In this document: piece by piece, positions 40,747 through 52,615 of the stretch
How the letters are laid out: each line of letters begins with the position of its first letter
How positions within the stretch are numbered: the first letter of the stretch is position 1
DNA from: Bremia lactucae
Taxonomy: Eukaryota; Oomycota; Peronosporomycetes; Peronosporales; Peronosporaceae
Assembly (NCBI RefSeq): GCF_004359215.1
Contig: NC_090616.1
Coordinates: 3,833,212-3,895,796, forward strand
Direction: 5' to 3'
Length of the DNA: 62,585 nucleotides
Position numbers and translations under genes: made by a program
The notes under the pieces: model-generated
Databases searched by the model: none
Seen by the model: only the letters and a program-made list of their open reading frames with translations
What the model was told of the DNA's origin: nothing

Positions 40747-41425
40747 GGTAGCCTTGCTTAATCAGCAAGGCTCTCAAAAGGCAGAACTGTTGAGGTTACA
40801 AAAGATACAGACCCCTGTACCTGGGATGACGCATACGCGTCGTCCTGAATCTCTAAAGATTGACATCTCTAAGTATAGGGGAGTCGAAGAAGACTCCCTT
40901 TTGAATTGGTTTGTCGAGTTGGACGATGCCATAAGGGCACGTCACATCATCGACGAGCAAATGCAAGTCGCATTTTCTCAGTCAAATTTAGCAGGTCGTG
41001 TCAAAACTTGAGCACTAGGCCTTAAGTTGCGCGACCCATATGTCTTTGGGTCGCTAGCGGCTTTAAAGCCCGGCTCAACCAGACGTTTGAACCGCCTAGG
41101 GCTGAGTTCAGAGCGGGATCGGAGCTTCAAGCAAGGCAAGCGTGATATTCACACTTATGCCCAGCACATACGACTCTTAGCTAGTTGTATCACAAACCCC
41201 CCCATTTCATGAAACACGTTGATTACGGTGTTCATGCAAGGTCTTACGGATGGTCCCGTAAAGACCCACCTGTTCCGCTTGGAACTGGATACGCTTGAAG
41301 AAGCAATATTCGTTACGGAACAGGAGGACTTTAGTTCAAGACAGGCTCAAGCTAGTTCGTCATCGTATCGTCCTCCAAGACGACACGAACTGGGAAGTCC
41401 AGAACCTATGGACCTGATGGGGCGT
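40747..41425 (+). pseudogene. gag of LTR-III element C
   Basis: Retrotransposon-gag region: L-L-N-Q-Q-G-S-Q-K-A-E-L-L, then S-L-K-I-D-I-S-K-Y-R-G-V-E-E-D-S-L-L-N-W-F (typical gag start), F-K-Q-G-K-R-D-I-H-T-Y-A-Q-H-I-R, V-F-M-Q-G-L-T-D-G-P-V-K-T-H-L-F and P-E-P-M-D-L at the end. Two stops. It sits directly in sense after the LTR, which shows where real gag belongs in these elements. The CCHC part is missing. Confidence 0.8.
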
Positions 41426-41800
41426 AATCGGATGGACGTGCTAAAAGCATTCGCTATAGAATGTTTGGTTCTGACGATGGTGATGATTCCTCATGCCAGC
41501 ACCGTATCCCATGCCGTCACCCGCACATTATTCTGTGCGTGGTGATGGTGATGGCGTAAGCCATCGTAATATAAGTTCTTGTGGGACCCCTGCTTTAGTA
41601 TCTTACAAAATGTCCTTGGTGGTCATCTCGGTAGAGAAAAGACCTACGGCTCCGTCAGACAGATTTATTGGTGGCTCAAACTTTATAAATGGGTCAGCAC
41701 ATATGTTCGCACATGCGAAACTTGTCATAGGGTTAAACCCTCGGGCACGCTGCGGCGCCACTGGCGCGCACTTAGTGCAGTTTTTTTGTCATCTAAGACA
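41426..41800 (+). pseudogene. Antisense-ORF scrap followed by integrase zinc region
   Basis: 41426-41590 is clearly similar to 25770-25940 (antisense ORF of E) but here follows gag in sense. From about 41595, L-G-G-H-L-G-R-E-K-T-Y-G, then Y-W-W-L-K-L-Y-K-W-V and C-E-T-C-H-R-V-K-P: the H2C2 zinc-binding integrase region. The whole of pro-RT-RNase H is deleted. Confidence 0.65.
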
Positions 41801-41809
41801 GCTTCGTTT

Positions 41810-42887
41810 AGTAGTGACGATAAGTTTAACTCAATCATTGTTCGAATGACCACCTACTCAGACAAGTCGCCAGCATTAAAGACTCGGCCGCACTCATCAA
41901 TTGATATTTCGTCTAGCTCTAACAGAGCATGAAACGAAGGGATTTCCGCAAGGCTAACTTCCCCCTCAATGTTACCGGTGACTCCATTTACAAGCGTGTG
42001 CAATTGCTCACTCGTATTACTTTGTGAGGGTATAGACGCTTCGCGTCTTCTTTGTCTCGGAGTAGAAACGATACGCCTCTTAGAGACCAGGACATTCACG
42101 TCCCCAAATTTTCAAGCCTGTATTGGTTCTATACCAGAGATGGTGTCTAATTCGACATCCGACCAAGGGGTTAGGCAACTCAACTTTCTTGTCCAGCGAC
42201 CGTTTACGTGTCACTTCTCGTGCATCAGAAGGGGTTTACCCAAAATGTCTTGGCGAATCGCCGATAGTGTCACTATTGACACTCAGTATGGTGCCACGTC
42301 GGCTACCACACTCGGCGGACTTAGACATGCCACTCCACGTATCTCAGGGATGTTACACCCTTGGTTTTCGATATATGCGCAAACAAATTGATTCTAAACA
42401 AAATCAATAATGCAATAAATTGATGACTCGGCCTTAGGCCTACAATGCTTTCAGCATTCAGTGAATCGTTATTACAATGATTGCCACTAGACGGAGTACG
42501 TGCCATTCCACCCCTTTTTTCTGAGTCGGGCTCAGAATGAATGTTTTCAACATTGGAGCTTATCAACTCAGACATTCTAAAGTTTAAAACACTTGCAGAT
42601 TCAGTCAGTGATTCGCGCCAATAGCGCTTTTGTTGCCTTTCAAAGGTGGGTTCATGACTCTCCAAAACTTTGCTAGGAACATTGTGCGTCGCGCCTAAGA
42701 TCTTAGACCTCCAATCGATCGATGGCTCATGGTGTTCTAACCAAGCCATACCAAGGATGAGATCATATCTCGAATCCAAATCAAGGACGAGATAGCTTTC
42801 CATACTGTCAGAGTGCAGAAACTTTATAGAGCGTATAAGAAACAAACAAAAAGAATCAACTCGCTGGTCAAGGCTGTAATGCCTCAT
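41810..42887 (-). pseudogene. Retropepsin region, copy of 55.3-56.3 kb
   Basis: Open over 188 codons (42321-42887): Y-L-V-L-D-L-D-S-R-Y-D-L-I-L-G-M-A-W-L-E-H-H-E-P-S-I-D-W-R, the retropepsin C-part, then a linker. Very similar to 55736-56326, but with an extra insert of about 56 bp at about 42362-42420. The N-part of the protease is missing. Confidence 0.75.
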
Positions 42888-42912
42888 AAGGCAGCCCGGT
42901 TTTTGAAATTCT

Positions 42913-45560
42913 GTGACACACCGTGATACGTTCCCAGAAGAAGTGCCGAGCCGCCTACCGGCTGATAGACATCAGGCACGGAATCGATCTCGAACCTGGT
43001 ACCAAGTATTGTGTAACAAGGAAAAGTCGATTATATCGACGAATTCTTCGACAAGCGAGCCAAGGCGGGGCACGTACGTGATAGCAAGCCGCATCACTGC
43101 AGCTCGACCTTCTAAGTGCGTAACACCAAAGGTATATGGAACGTAGTTCACGCTTTCAATAAGCTGGGCATGGCCACCATATCGGCGCAAAAAAAACGTC
43201 ATTTCCGCTAAAATATGTCTTCCTGAATATTGTGGGACAGTCAACAATCTTTTCCGCGTTGGATTTTAATAGATGGATACTATCAGGCACTCACGAGAGA
43301 GTCCGGTGTAGCTAAACGGCAATAGACATACTAAGGGGTATGCTGTGGGAGTGGCTTGTGATGCCCCAAGATTTAAAAATGCACCGGCGACATTCAACCG
43401 AACGTGATGCGTCAGCATCGTGCCTACACGCCCCGTTACTTTGAAGATGTATTCGTGCAAAGCAGGGCCTAGGACGGCTGAGCGAGATGGAGTCATTTGG
43501 ACGCTGTGATGAAGACTCTGGTGACGCCTAATTTTACGTCAACTTACAAAGTGCGTCATAGGGGTCCCCGAGATACCTGTGCTGGGCTGCATCGTAGGTA
43601 CGTACACATGGTGTACGAGCACACCCAGACAAGGTAAAGTCTGTTAAGGAATGGCCAATCCTACGACACGTGAAGGATTTGCGCCAATTTCTTGGGCTCT
43701 TAATTACTTGCGTAAGTACAGCAAGAATTATGCAGAGCGTACTAAGCCCTTGTCTGATCTCCTTGAAAATGGGTTTGGTCAAAAGATCAAGTAGATGCGT
43801 TCACATCAGCGAAACAATCAACTGTAGAGGCCCGGTGTTGGCATTGCCAGACACGGGTAAGCCGTTAAGCGTCGTCTGCGATGCACGCAATTTTGCAATC
43901 GGCAGCGCGCTAATACAGAAGGATGAAGACGGCGTTGATCGTATCCTCTCTTGCGGAATTGAATACACGGTGCATAAACAAGGAGCTACTTTCAATTTTA
44001 TATGCTCTTATAGCTACTTTCAATATAGTATGCTCTTGTTCGGTTTCAAGTGTACCTGTTGGGACCGAACCATACATGGTTTATAGGATATATCAAACAT
44101 CACTGCGGAATGCAATAAACTTACCGCACCTCTCGCCTAGAATAAGGTGATGGCTTACATTCTTCTCTAATTTAATTGCAAAGTTAAATGCAAGCCGGGT
44201 AGATCGAATGTCTTGGCTGACGCGTTATCGCGCAAGCCAGACTTCGAGGCAAGATGCCAGGAAAGTGTGTCTCATGCTAATGCACAACTTGAGTGTCAAC
44301 GTTGGCAGCCGTGAAGGTCTACCACGTGACGAGTTCGTTAACTTCCGAAATAAAGGAGAGCTACAGTCAAACGAACATTTTTGCCTGCTGTTGGATCACT
44401 TCAGTGAACAAAAGTTTTTGCTTCCGTAGCACATGATGGCAAAGGTGATCAGTTTAGCAACAGTGACGGCCTGTTACGGCATCGGCTATCACCTAGCGAT
44501 AGCCCATGATGCACCATAAAGTGAACATCTGGGCCGGAAAAGATATATTACGAGTGTCAGAAGAATTTGGTGGCCCCGCCTATATCAATGCGTGGCCAAC
44601 TATATTCTCTCATGCGAACAGTGTCAGCGCACAAAGCCTGCACCGTCCAGCAGTTCGCCATTGAAGCCGCTGCCGATTCCAGCTGATTGTTGGAAGTTGA
44701 TCAGTCTGACTTCATGTTTGGCATGCCGCCTGACCACAAGGGTCGGACGGGTCTCGTTGTCTTTGTTGCTTACTGAGCAAAATGGTGCATTTAGCACCAC
44801 GATCTCAGGCAAGAAGCAGCTCTCTCGTTCTAGACACGTGTATCGAGTACACGGGGCTCGAGTCAATAGTTACACGGGGTCTCGAGTCCATAGTATCGGA
44901 CCAGGATCCGCGTTTTCGTCGGGTTTTTGGCGAAATGTTTCGAGCTGTTCAGCTGCTGGGTAGCAAGCTTTACATGTCAACAGCCGATTATCTCCAGACC
45001 GATGGCTATACAGAACGTTCCAATCGGGTCGTGACGGATGTATTGCGCGCGGGAACAACTCTTAAGGAGTAGAGCAAACAATTGCCATTCGTGGGGACCG
45101 CTATTAACAGTGCCTACGCCAGTATTGGTGAGACACCTTTTCATATTAAATAACTGAGCCATTCTCGGACGCCAGTCTCGTTTGTGCGTACTTCAAGTCT
45201 CCCTCACTACACTCGGTGCAATTGCGAAAAAGGGACACAGTTAAGAAATTTGTACCTTGTGACCCTGCCAGTTCAACAGTGGTCACGACAAGAAATGCAT
45301 GTGCTCCTAGACGATAACAACTGTTATTGGTAACTTCGTCCCATGACCGACCTCTCGGCAGTGTCATAGGCGAGTTTGATGCTGAAAGCGTGAGCGAGGA
45401 TCAACGCTTTGTGGACGAGCGATAAGCCATCCCGCGAAAAGTCTGTGACGCGATGGCAAGCGCACAGGACAAGCAATATCTGTTGCTAACCAACATGGTC
45501 GCAAAAACAGTGAACGCTTTAAAGTGGGAGCAAATGTACTATTAAGTACTGCTACCCACC
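42913..45560 (+). pseudogene. LTR-I pol of element G (RT, RNase H, integrase)
   Basis: Plus strand: RT start (about 42915-43020, T-F-P-E-E-V-P-S-R-L-P), palm remnants at 43370-43480, V-K-D-L-R-Q-F-L-G-L at 43670, RNase H at 43840-44260 (V-V-C-D-A-R-N-F-A-I-G-S-A-L), H2C2 and core at 44540-44960 (C-E-Q-C-Q-R-T-K-P-A-P-S-S-S), and Y-T-E-R-S-N-R-V-V at 45000-45040. Dense in stops and frameshifts; the most decayed pol in the window. Confidence 0.7.
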
Positions 45561-45569
45561 AAAAAATGC

Positions 45570-46013
45570 AGTTTCCGTACTACCTGGAGGTACAACGAAA
45601 TAACTGCCGCGTTTCATCGGCCTTTTACGGTGGTCGAGTACCTAAACTATAGTCTCACCCTCCCGCCGTAAATGAAGACGCACCCGTCTTTTGCGTTGGT
45701 TGTCAGAAAGGATTTGCTGATCCACAAAAGATCACAAACGCCCATCCGTCGAAGGAGACCGATGGTGACGCCGACAGTGTGTCGAGCGTCGTTCAGGTGG
45801 GGTGAAGGAGAAGATAAAAAAAACTTCAAGCTGACAACTTCATCCCACCTTGATAAGGACTCGGAGAGCGAGGGAGATTGCGCGCTTGACGCGGTCTCTC
45901 AACATCAGCTTCTCCAAAAATGTTCAGCCAAAGTATTAGCATTTCGTAACCCTGGCGATTCATCGAGCGAACATCGTGGAGATCCGAGGTCAGTTGCAAA
46001 ACTTGACCTTTGA
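45570..46013 (+). pseudogene. Pol tail of element G
   Basis: Plus strand F-H-R-P-F-T-V-V-E-Y-L-N-Y (about 45610), then M-K-T-H-P-S-F, and the acidic/Ser-rich tail D-S-E-S-E-G-D with N-P-G-D-S-S near the end. Same tail as at 1228-1640. Confidence 0.65.
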
Positions 46014-46733
46014 GATCCCCGATCCGTTGTTCAGCAGCGCTCTGCTTCTCATAAAAGGAAGCAGGATAGGCTACCGCGACAGTGACGCGCTCTAGGAGCG
46101 GCGCACAAGTTTCATCAGAACGAGGCCATTCGGATAGAGGTGGCATAGGTAGTAAGCCACCAGTCACATAGCCGTGTTCAATACGGCTAAATACTGACAC
46201 TGACTAGACACGATTTCGTGCCGTCGGTTGACCTTTTTGCTCAGGCTCTTCTCCCCCCGTTGTTAATGATGGTCTGATCGATAGATATTTTGGTTTTGCC
46301 TAACTGCACCTTTATGGGCAGTGCTTTCATGAATGATCACTGCGCTAGATGACGCAGACACAGTTGTCTTGTTGACGTTAGGCAAGTTTGCCTTCGCAAC
46401 TTTAGGCGTCCCCATGTTAAGAGCAACGGTTGAATTGTGTATGAGCATTATAGCGCCATCACTCTTCCCCATAAGCTCTCTGAAAACATCACTAGTATGA
46501 GGTGATGGTAGTGGTGTCGACTCATTGTAATCAACTATGAGCGACGGATCTACAACCTCACTGTGAAAGGATGATGGAGAATAAACTCCATTTGGCAGCA
46601 CGGCAGCAGTAGAAGCTATCGGCGTTGCGTGGTAGTAGGCGACGATGGCGTGTTATCGCGGTGCGTGCGCATTGTTTGGGTTTTATGGGTGTCTTTGCAG
46701 ACGACCCATCAGCTTTACCTTTTTAGGAGGCAT
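45826..46733 (-). pseudogene. Antisense ORF of LTR-I element G, copy 3
   Basis: Starts with ATG at 46733: M-P-P-K-K then A-D-G-S-S-A-K-T-P after one frameshift. Frame 46263-46601 (V-V-D-P-S-L-I-V-D-Y-N-E-S-T-P-L-P-S-P; V-A-K-A-N-L-P-N-V-N-K-T-T-V) and frame 45826-46200 (S-R-I-E-H-G-Y-V-T-G-G; coiled coil S-A-A-E-Q-R-I-G-D-L-K-G-Q-V-L-Q-L). Opposite to the plus-strand pol tail at 45570-46013, which it overlaps by up to 190 bp. Confidence 0.65.
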
Positions 46734-46789
46734 GAGGAGTGCCGTATGATGTCACCCTAGCTAGTGAGTTTCGCATGGTGACCCACGCT

Positions 46790-47203
46790 TGTGTATGTGA
46801 TGCGCAAAAAAATCACATTAAATAGGATGACGCTTGGGATTGACGTCATCTGCGAGCCGACGTCTGGGACTGGCGTCATCTGCGAGCGGACTTCTGGGAT
46901 TTACGTTGTCTGCGAGCCGACGTATTTCTTAGAATAGATACAATCGCCACTAAGGGATGCACTTCTGCAGAGATGACATCTTATCATTGGGTAAAAAATC
47001 AAATTTAATTCTATCAAATATAAGTCAGCGTGCAACAGCTTCCGTGACGTCACGTGCTTGAAGGTAGAAGTTCGTTGGGTGAGGTCGCCTTAGGCGCCCA
47101 CCAACTGCCTCATTGCACGTGAGAGAAGACGGTCAAATCACTTTTTCGTTGTGCTTGAAGGTGTGTGCGTTGCAGTGCAAGGTCAATTTAGAAGCTCCCG
47201 TCT
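46790..47203 (+). mobile_element. LTR-I, 5'-truncated copy
   Basis: Contains GTGTATGTGATGCGC, the palindromic repeats, AATATAAGTCAG and the end CCCGTCTACA at about 47203. 3' LTR of element G. 47204-47349 is A/T-rich with nothing recognised except a hairpin-like AGTTATGTTCCTACG/CGTAAGAACATAATT. Confidence 0.7.
46829..46918 (+). repeat. Three 30-bp tandem repeats with TGACGTCA-like cores
   Basis: Units 46829-46858, 46859-46888 and 46889-46918 share GAC-TTGGGA-GACGTCATCTGCGAG-like sequence. Unit 1 contains TGACGTCA exactly (46841-46848), a bZIP/CRE palindrome. Other LTR-I copies have GATGACGCTAGCCGTCATC at the equivalent place. Confidence 0.75.
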
Positions 47204-47349
47204 ACACTAAGGATAGAAAAAGTAAAATTGTATTTATATAATTATGTTCCTACGTAAGCATTACACGTAAGAACATAATTCTATTAAAACAGTTTAATTT
47301 TTGGATTTTATGAGTATCTCGTCTTTAACAAGCCCTTTGTACTAGATAT

Positions 47350-47838
47350 TGTCACGAGGTGTTCCGTAACATAAATAGGATTTGCTATAAGAAAAATGGT
47401 AACTATAAATTTCCTATACAAGAAATATTACTATGAAGCAAAAAACTATCATCATTTTGATAATTTTACTTGATATTCCTAATCTTACAAATTTGATAAT
47501 ATTGAAGCAACAAGACAACAATTCTGTTGATTATTAACTAAATTCGCCAATCGTTACTTGACACTATTAAGCAGTGCGCCAGGAGGCGCTATTATATGTT
47601 TGATATTTATATATATTGAAGTCAGTAGAGAGAAGATCGTTACGTAGAAACTTAATCTATTAATACAGTTATACTACTGAAGCCTTCGGTATTGATTTTG
47701 AGTAGTTAACACTTTTTAGCTATTTAAAACTTCCTCCACACGTCGAGTACGTGAAATACTCGGAGGCACCTCACCTTCATTGTTAGCAATGCAGTTGGTT
47801 AGTACTGAAGCAATACTAGCGAAAGGTGCTCCATTGCA
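47350..47838 (+). mobile_element. LTR-II, complete 5' LTR of element F
   Basis: Starts TGTCACGAGGTGTTCC and ends GGTGCTCCATTGCA (489 bp). After two bases (CC) comes TGGTAACACCTC, a primer-binding-type sequence. Confidence 0.8.
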
Positions 47839-47884
47839 CCTGGTAACACCTCGTGGTCCGTTCAACAACCACGCACGTACCATT

Positions 47885-49915
47885 CAACATGAATTGTTGG
47901 ATGTAGAAGGAGGGTGTTCGAGCGAGTGCGATGGTCTCATTTATGGTACGGTCGTTAGCACGACTGCATAGGAACTCAGTGTGACGACCTATGACACTGC
48001 GGAGCTAGATTCTGAAGGCTGTGCACAAGCGCAGGCAGCGTTGACGGTCGACCATTGAGACCTGGATCTATATACGACGGCTGTAAACAAGCATGTGTAG
48101 CGTCAAAGATCGACCACTCGAATAAGTCGGGTAAATCGCAACAAAGGTTTTTGCTTCGAAAGCAACACCCAAGAAGTTTAGAACGCGTGTCTAAAAGAGG
48201 CAGGGCGAAAATCCTAGATCGACTGGAGAGTCGATCGCAAAGGATCTCGCTGGGGTTAAGCAACCACAGCTCGAGGCTATTGGGGGGTATGAACTAAAAC
48301 GTCATTACGTGATCTGCGCAGTGGAAAGTCAAGCAGATTTGCGTGCGTGTCACAGATGACAATTACGACCGATGTTAGGTCGGCAATAGTATTTCATGGA
48401 AAAGAACGGGTTTTAGCAGCTCATCGATGGACGGAAGTGTTCTCAATGAGAATACTCGGATTGAACGTTTTACGTCTCAATCCTGGGAGTCAATGAAAAA
48501 AATCCTTTATATAAGGATTTGAGCGATTTCAAGAATGTGTTCTTTCAATTCGTACCGTGCAGAACATTTGACACGAAGTCGACCTAATAAAGGTTCGACA
48601 TATTGTGTCATGAAGCAGTGGGCCATGTCAGGGAGTCAACTCCCCGCATTTAGCTCTCCGACCATCTATGTGGGTAGAACAGGAGGGTGGCGGATCATGC
48701 ATGCGATCGGAAAATTAAACGCTGCAGCGGTACCGGCTCAAACGCCGATACCGAGAAATGGCGTAACTACAAAGACATATCAAAGAGTACCATCTTATCG
48801 TCAACGGATTTGATAAATACATTCTACTACATCCTCGTGCGTGAAGAGGAGGTTCCGTTCACGGCAGTAAGCACCCCAAACGGAATGCTAAGGGGATGGC
48901 TAGCTATGCCACATGGGCTAAGTGATGCTTTTGCAACGTTTAACAGGTATGTAACCAATTTGTTGAGATCGGTGCGGGATTTCGCACATTTATTTTTATG
49001 ACGTCTTTGTTCATAGCAGACCCATGAACAAAAAGTCGGACGTTGAAGTACATTGTATTCACGTCCGAAAGGTTCTTACACTTATCCGTAAAAATAAGTT
49101 GTATGCAATTATCAGAAAGTGTTTATTCGCGGCAATCGAAATGCCACTTCTTGGGTGTATCGTGGGTATACACGGTGTACGCCCAGAATTCGATAAGATC
49201 AAGACGATCACAGACTGGCCTGTGCCAGCCGATGTAAAGGAAATTGGAAAGTTCCTCTGTTTAGCGGCGTACTTTCCCCAATTATGCCGAAATGACAGTA
49301 CATTTTTCATCTTTATTAAAGAAAAATGTTAAGTGGTCATGAAACGCTGATTGTCAGCGTTTCATGTAAGGGTATTAAGCAAAGCTTCATGCAATCGCCA
49401 ATTCTGGCGATTGCGGATCCCCTTTCGCCTTACTATGAAGCTACAATTTTATCCCACGCGGTCTTCATTTTAATAAAGGTCGAGCAAATTGTTAAGCGTG
49501 AACTTACCAAGACAGACCATTTCATGTGGTCTGTGACGCGAGCGACTTTGCAATCGGCTGTGCCTTGATGCAATATGACACAGAGGGCGCAGAGAGCGTC
49601 GTCTTCTATCAGTCTCGGCAGCTTCAACCAGCTGAACGCAATTATCCAGTGCATAACATCGAACTTCTTGCCATGAAATATGCACTGGCTAAATTAGTGT
49701 ATATCTCTTGGGAGATACCCCGTTCATTGTTTATACGGACCATGCGTATTTAAGCACATCCGTACATAGTCCACACATCTCGCAAAAAATGGCGAGATGG
49801 TTGTATCTCGTCGCAGAGTATAATTTCTCCGTGTAACACAAACCAGGACGACTTAATGTCATCACTAATGCCCTTCCAATTTTAAGACGGCTGCCTAAAT
49901 TAACAGTGAGCATGA
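47885..49915 (+). pseudogene. Linker, RT and RNase H of element F
   Basis: S-E-C-D-G-L-I-Y-G-T-V-V-S-T (linker, as in element D), then T-Y-C-V-M-K-Q-W-A-M, G-G-W-R-I-M-H-A-I-G-K-L-N-A-A-A-V-P-A-Q-T-P-I, R-G-W-L-A-M-P-H-G-L-S-D-A-F-A-T-F-N-R-Y. The palm motif at about 48990 is Y-F-Y-D-V after frameshift, so one catalytic Asp is lost. RNase H at 49526-49753 (V-C-D-A-S-D-F-A-I-G-C-A-L-M). Confidence 0.75.
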
Positions 49916-49959
49916 GCCCACTGTTGCAACAACAAGTGTTATGTCGTCAACAGTTTTTA

Positions 49960-51503
49960 CGACGTTAGAAGAGTATCAGAAGATACGGCTCTTAAAGGGT
50001 AAATTACTTAAAAATCCATCACAACAATTCTTAAAGGATTGTCAGAATTGTATCGATTATTAACGGATCGATACACTGCACGCAACGGTATACCGGTTTA
50101 AAAGCCATTGCTGGCGACGTACCCTTAGTGATTTGCGTTTACGCTTCATGCATGAGTGCCACGATGCTCCAATAAGTGGGCGTCGTGGACGTGAGAAGAC
50201 ATAATTCACAATATGTCGCGACTTCTACTGGCCACGCCAGTATGATTTCATCCGCAAACACATGCGTGCTTGCGAAGCTTCTCAACAGGTGAAGCCCAGC
50301 TTCATTCCATGCTTGATTACAACCTCTGCCTGCTCCGGCAGATTGTTGGCAGTCCGTATCTATGGACTTCGTCTTCGGGTTCCCCGGAGACCCCCACAAG
50401 AATAATGGTTTTCTTATCTTCGTTGCTCATTTCAGCAACATCTTGTTGCATCCGAAGTCGAACACAGCCAAAGGTTGTGTTCGTGTCTTTATTGACACGA
50501 TACTTCGACTCCATGGGTAACCCCGTGAACTGATATCGTCGAGATCACCGATTCACGGCGGAGTTTCGGCAATCTGTGTTTAATAATATTTATTCGGAAC
50601 ACAGTTCTGTCTAGCCATCGTTTTTTATCGACACCAATAGAAAAACGATGGCTAGACAGAACGTGTCCTCTAACTGACTATTCGCTGATACGTCCACTCC
50701 TTTGCGAGCTGGAGCGAGATCTTGCCGATAGCTGAAACTGCCGTCAACGATTCGGTGAATGTATCTACGACGCATGGTGCAACACGACCCACACACTTAT
50801 TATGCCACACACTATTGGATGGGTCTGACTCGTCGTTTTTCGTAAATGGCTTACACCATCCACGCATATCCACCTTGTTTGAAAGTAGCTCTTATTTAAG
50901 GGGGGGGGGCTCGCTCGAGCAAAGAACAATCGAGCGTTCGCTCATCACGCATTGACTCTACATTCGATTTGAAGGATACCAATGTGAATTCAATTACCAT
51001 TGAAGTAAACAAACAAAGTAATAGCGATATTGCTATTGCTGGCTTTTATGGTGATGTTTAAATATTCAGCATCGACAAGACTAATATCAGTGAGGACAAT
51101 AATGCTCTAACCAACGAGAAGAACGACATCTCCCAGGTGCGCACCAGACGCACTGAAAACAAAAGCAAAACCGAGTCAGCAGGAGAATTTTTGCTGGCTA
51201 GAATAATAGTGGTGCGTTTAGTACAAGATTTCATCGCTGATGCGGTGTACCGACAGAAACAGAAATCTGACAAAATTGGAAAAGCGAACATTCGATAGTG
51301 TTGACGATCTAGTTTTACTGTCTATCGTAAATCTACCAGAAAATATAGTGACGAATGTGCGCAGTAAAAAAGTACTGCCCAGGTATATCGGACCGTTTTG
51401 TGTACTACACCGCCAAGTCAACGCGTTAACGATCGAGCTGCCTCGTCGGTTGCGTACGCATCCTACGTTTTATGTTGTGCGTATCTGCTGGTACCATTTG
51501 TAA
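49960..51503 (+). pseudogene. Integrase of element F
   Basis: H2C2 region at 50090-50300, core start S-M-D-F-V-F-G-F-P-G-D-P-H-K-N-N at 50356-50410, T-A-V-N-D-S-V-N-V at 50730, and C-terminal domain D-D-L-V-L-L-S-I-V-N-L-P, P-R-Y-I-G-P-F-C-V-L-H-R-Q-V-N, R-T-H-P-T-F-Y-V-V at 51300-51480. Several frameshifts and a hairpin at 50604-50662. Confidence 0.7.
50604..50662. repeat. Perfect 22-bp inverted repeat, 15-nt loop
   Basis: Arms 50604-50625 and 50641-50662 (GTTCTGTCTAGCCATCGTTT at the left start) are exact complements. Not part of the integrase sequence of the related copies. Confidence 0.9.
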
Positions 51504-51534
51504 GAGGCATCTTCCGGTTCCGAAAAAACCCAAA

Positions 51535-51577
51535 GCCTGATGGTCCCGAGTCAAAACCTGATGGTCCCGAGTCAAAG
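51535..51577 (+). repeat. Two 21-bp direct repeats
   Basis: CCTGATGGTCCCGAGTCAAAR occurs twice in tandem with a third degenerate unit (CCTCATAGTCTCGGGAAAG), just after the integrase C-terminal domain. Confidence 0.8.
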
Positions 51578-51872
51578 CCTCATAGTCTCGGGAAAGAGTC
51601 TGGTTAGCACAAACCAAACGTTCCAAAACATCCTCCATGGATGAAATCTTCTAACGAGCTGTCATCAGATCGTTTGGAAAAGCCTGATGTGTCTGTTCGT
51701 TCGCCAGTTGATCAACCGCAAGTTGTGCACGATTTTGTAACTATTTACGAGAATGACCGTCGACCGTCGTCGATAACTCGCGACGAAGAGATCGTTCGTG
51801 ATCAACGTTCTCCTATAAATACCGAGGACGTGATTCAAATCACGGTGATGACTCGGGTTCGGCGAACCCAAA

Positions 51873-51937
51873 TTTTTCTCCCCCTCCACATCTTTTGACC
51901 GGTTCGAGTGGTCAAAAGATGTGGAGGGGGAGAAAAA
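51873..51937. repeat. Perfect 28-bp inverted repeat, 9-nt loop
   Basis: Arms 51873-51900 and 51910-51937 (TTTTTCTCCCCCTCCACATC at the left start). It occupies the place where the chromodomain should begin, so it replaced or disrupted it. Confidence 0.9.
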
Positions 51938-51954
51938 ATTACCACCATGAGGTG

Positions 51955-52060
51955 AAAGGGGTTCCAACGAGTTATCTCGTTCATTGGCATGGTATACACC
52001 CTCGCATAATAGTTGGGAAACTCATTCCCAAGTGATGATGGACGTTCCGGGTAGTACGAC
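51955..52060 (+). pseudogene. Chromodomain remnant of element F
   Basis: G-V-P-T-S-Y-L-V-H-W-H-G then, after a frameshift, S-H-N-S-W-E-T-H-S-Q. Only the second half of the domain survives. Confidence 0.7.
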
Positions 52061-52079
52061 GAGACCCATCCTATTCCAG

Positions 52080-52529
52080 AGAGGGTCCATCAGAGAACGA
52101 GGGCTTCTAGCGCTCGAAAAAGTATTGGAGGCTCTCAATCTCTCGTGCATCTCACAAGAGATGAGCGTCCTCCAATGAGAGTCTGTACGGGAGCATGCCT
52201 CCTTAGGGCATTGCCTTCACCCTTATAACAGCCATGACATGGGCCCCCCCACGATAGGCAAGGTAACCCTGCCTCTCTTGGCAAATGGTACAGCTTGTAG
52301 TGTGCACCGACTACGGTTCATTTTTCGAACCATTCACGGAAAGCATCCAGACTGTCAAGCCAGGCATCGCGGCCTATGCTTAGTACATTCTGTACAATGC
52401 TTTCGAAGCTTACACCCACAGTAGATGCATTAGCGTCTCCTGAAACATTTGCATCACTAGCAGCTGCACTGAGCCGTAAGCTGCCAGCTTTGCGGCTTTA
52501 CACGACACGCGCACGGGTTTTGAAACCAT
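52080..52529 (-). pseudogene. Antisense ORF of LTR-II element F
   Basis: ATG at 52529, 124 bp from the 3' LTR: M-V-S-K-P-V-R-V-S-C-K-A-A-K-L-A-A, the counterpart of M-T-T-N-K-S-V-R-V at 6797. The core (E-K-R-T-V-V-G-A-R-Y-K-L; R-E-A-G-L-P-C-L-S-W) lies at about 52230-52350 in shifted frames, and the end faces the chromodomain remnant. The section between is shortened. Confidence 0.55.
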
Positions 52530-52615
52530 GCGGATTTAAAATTTCAAATTAAAATAAAACCATTAACTGCTAATTTACAAGGAGATATATAACAGTACTC
52601 TCTGTCACTCTACAT

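Noticed and set aside
46829..46918. CRISPR-like array of 30-bp repeats
   Set aside because: No spacers between units, a eukaryotic retroelement context, and clear identity with LTR-I sequence.
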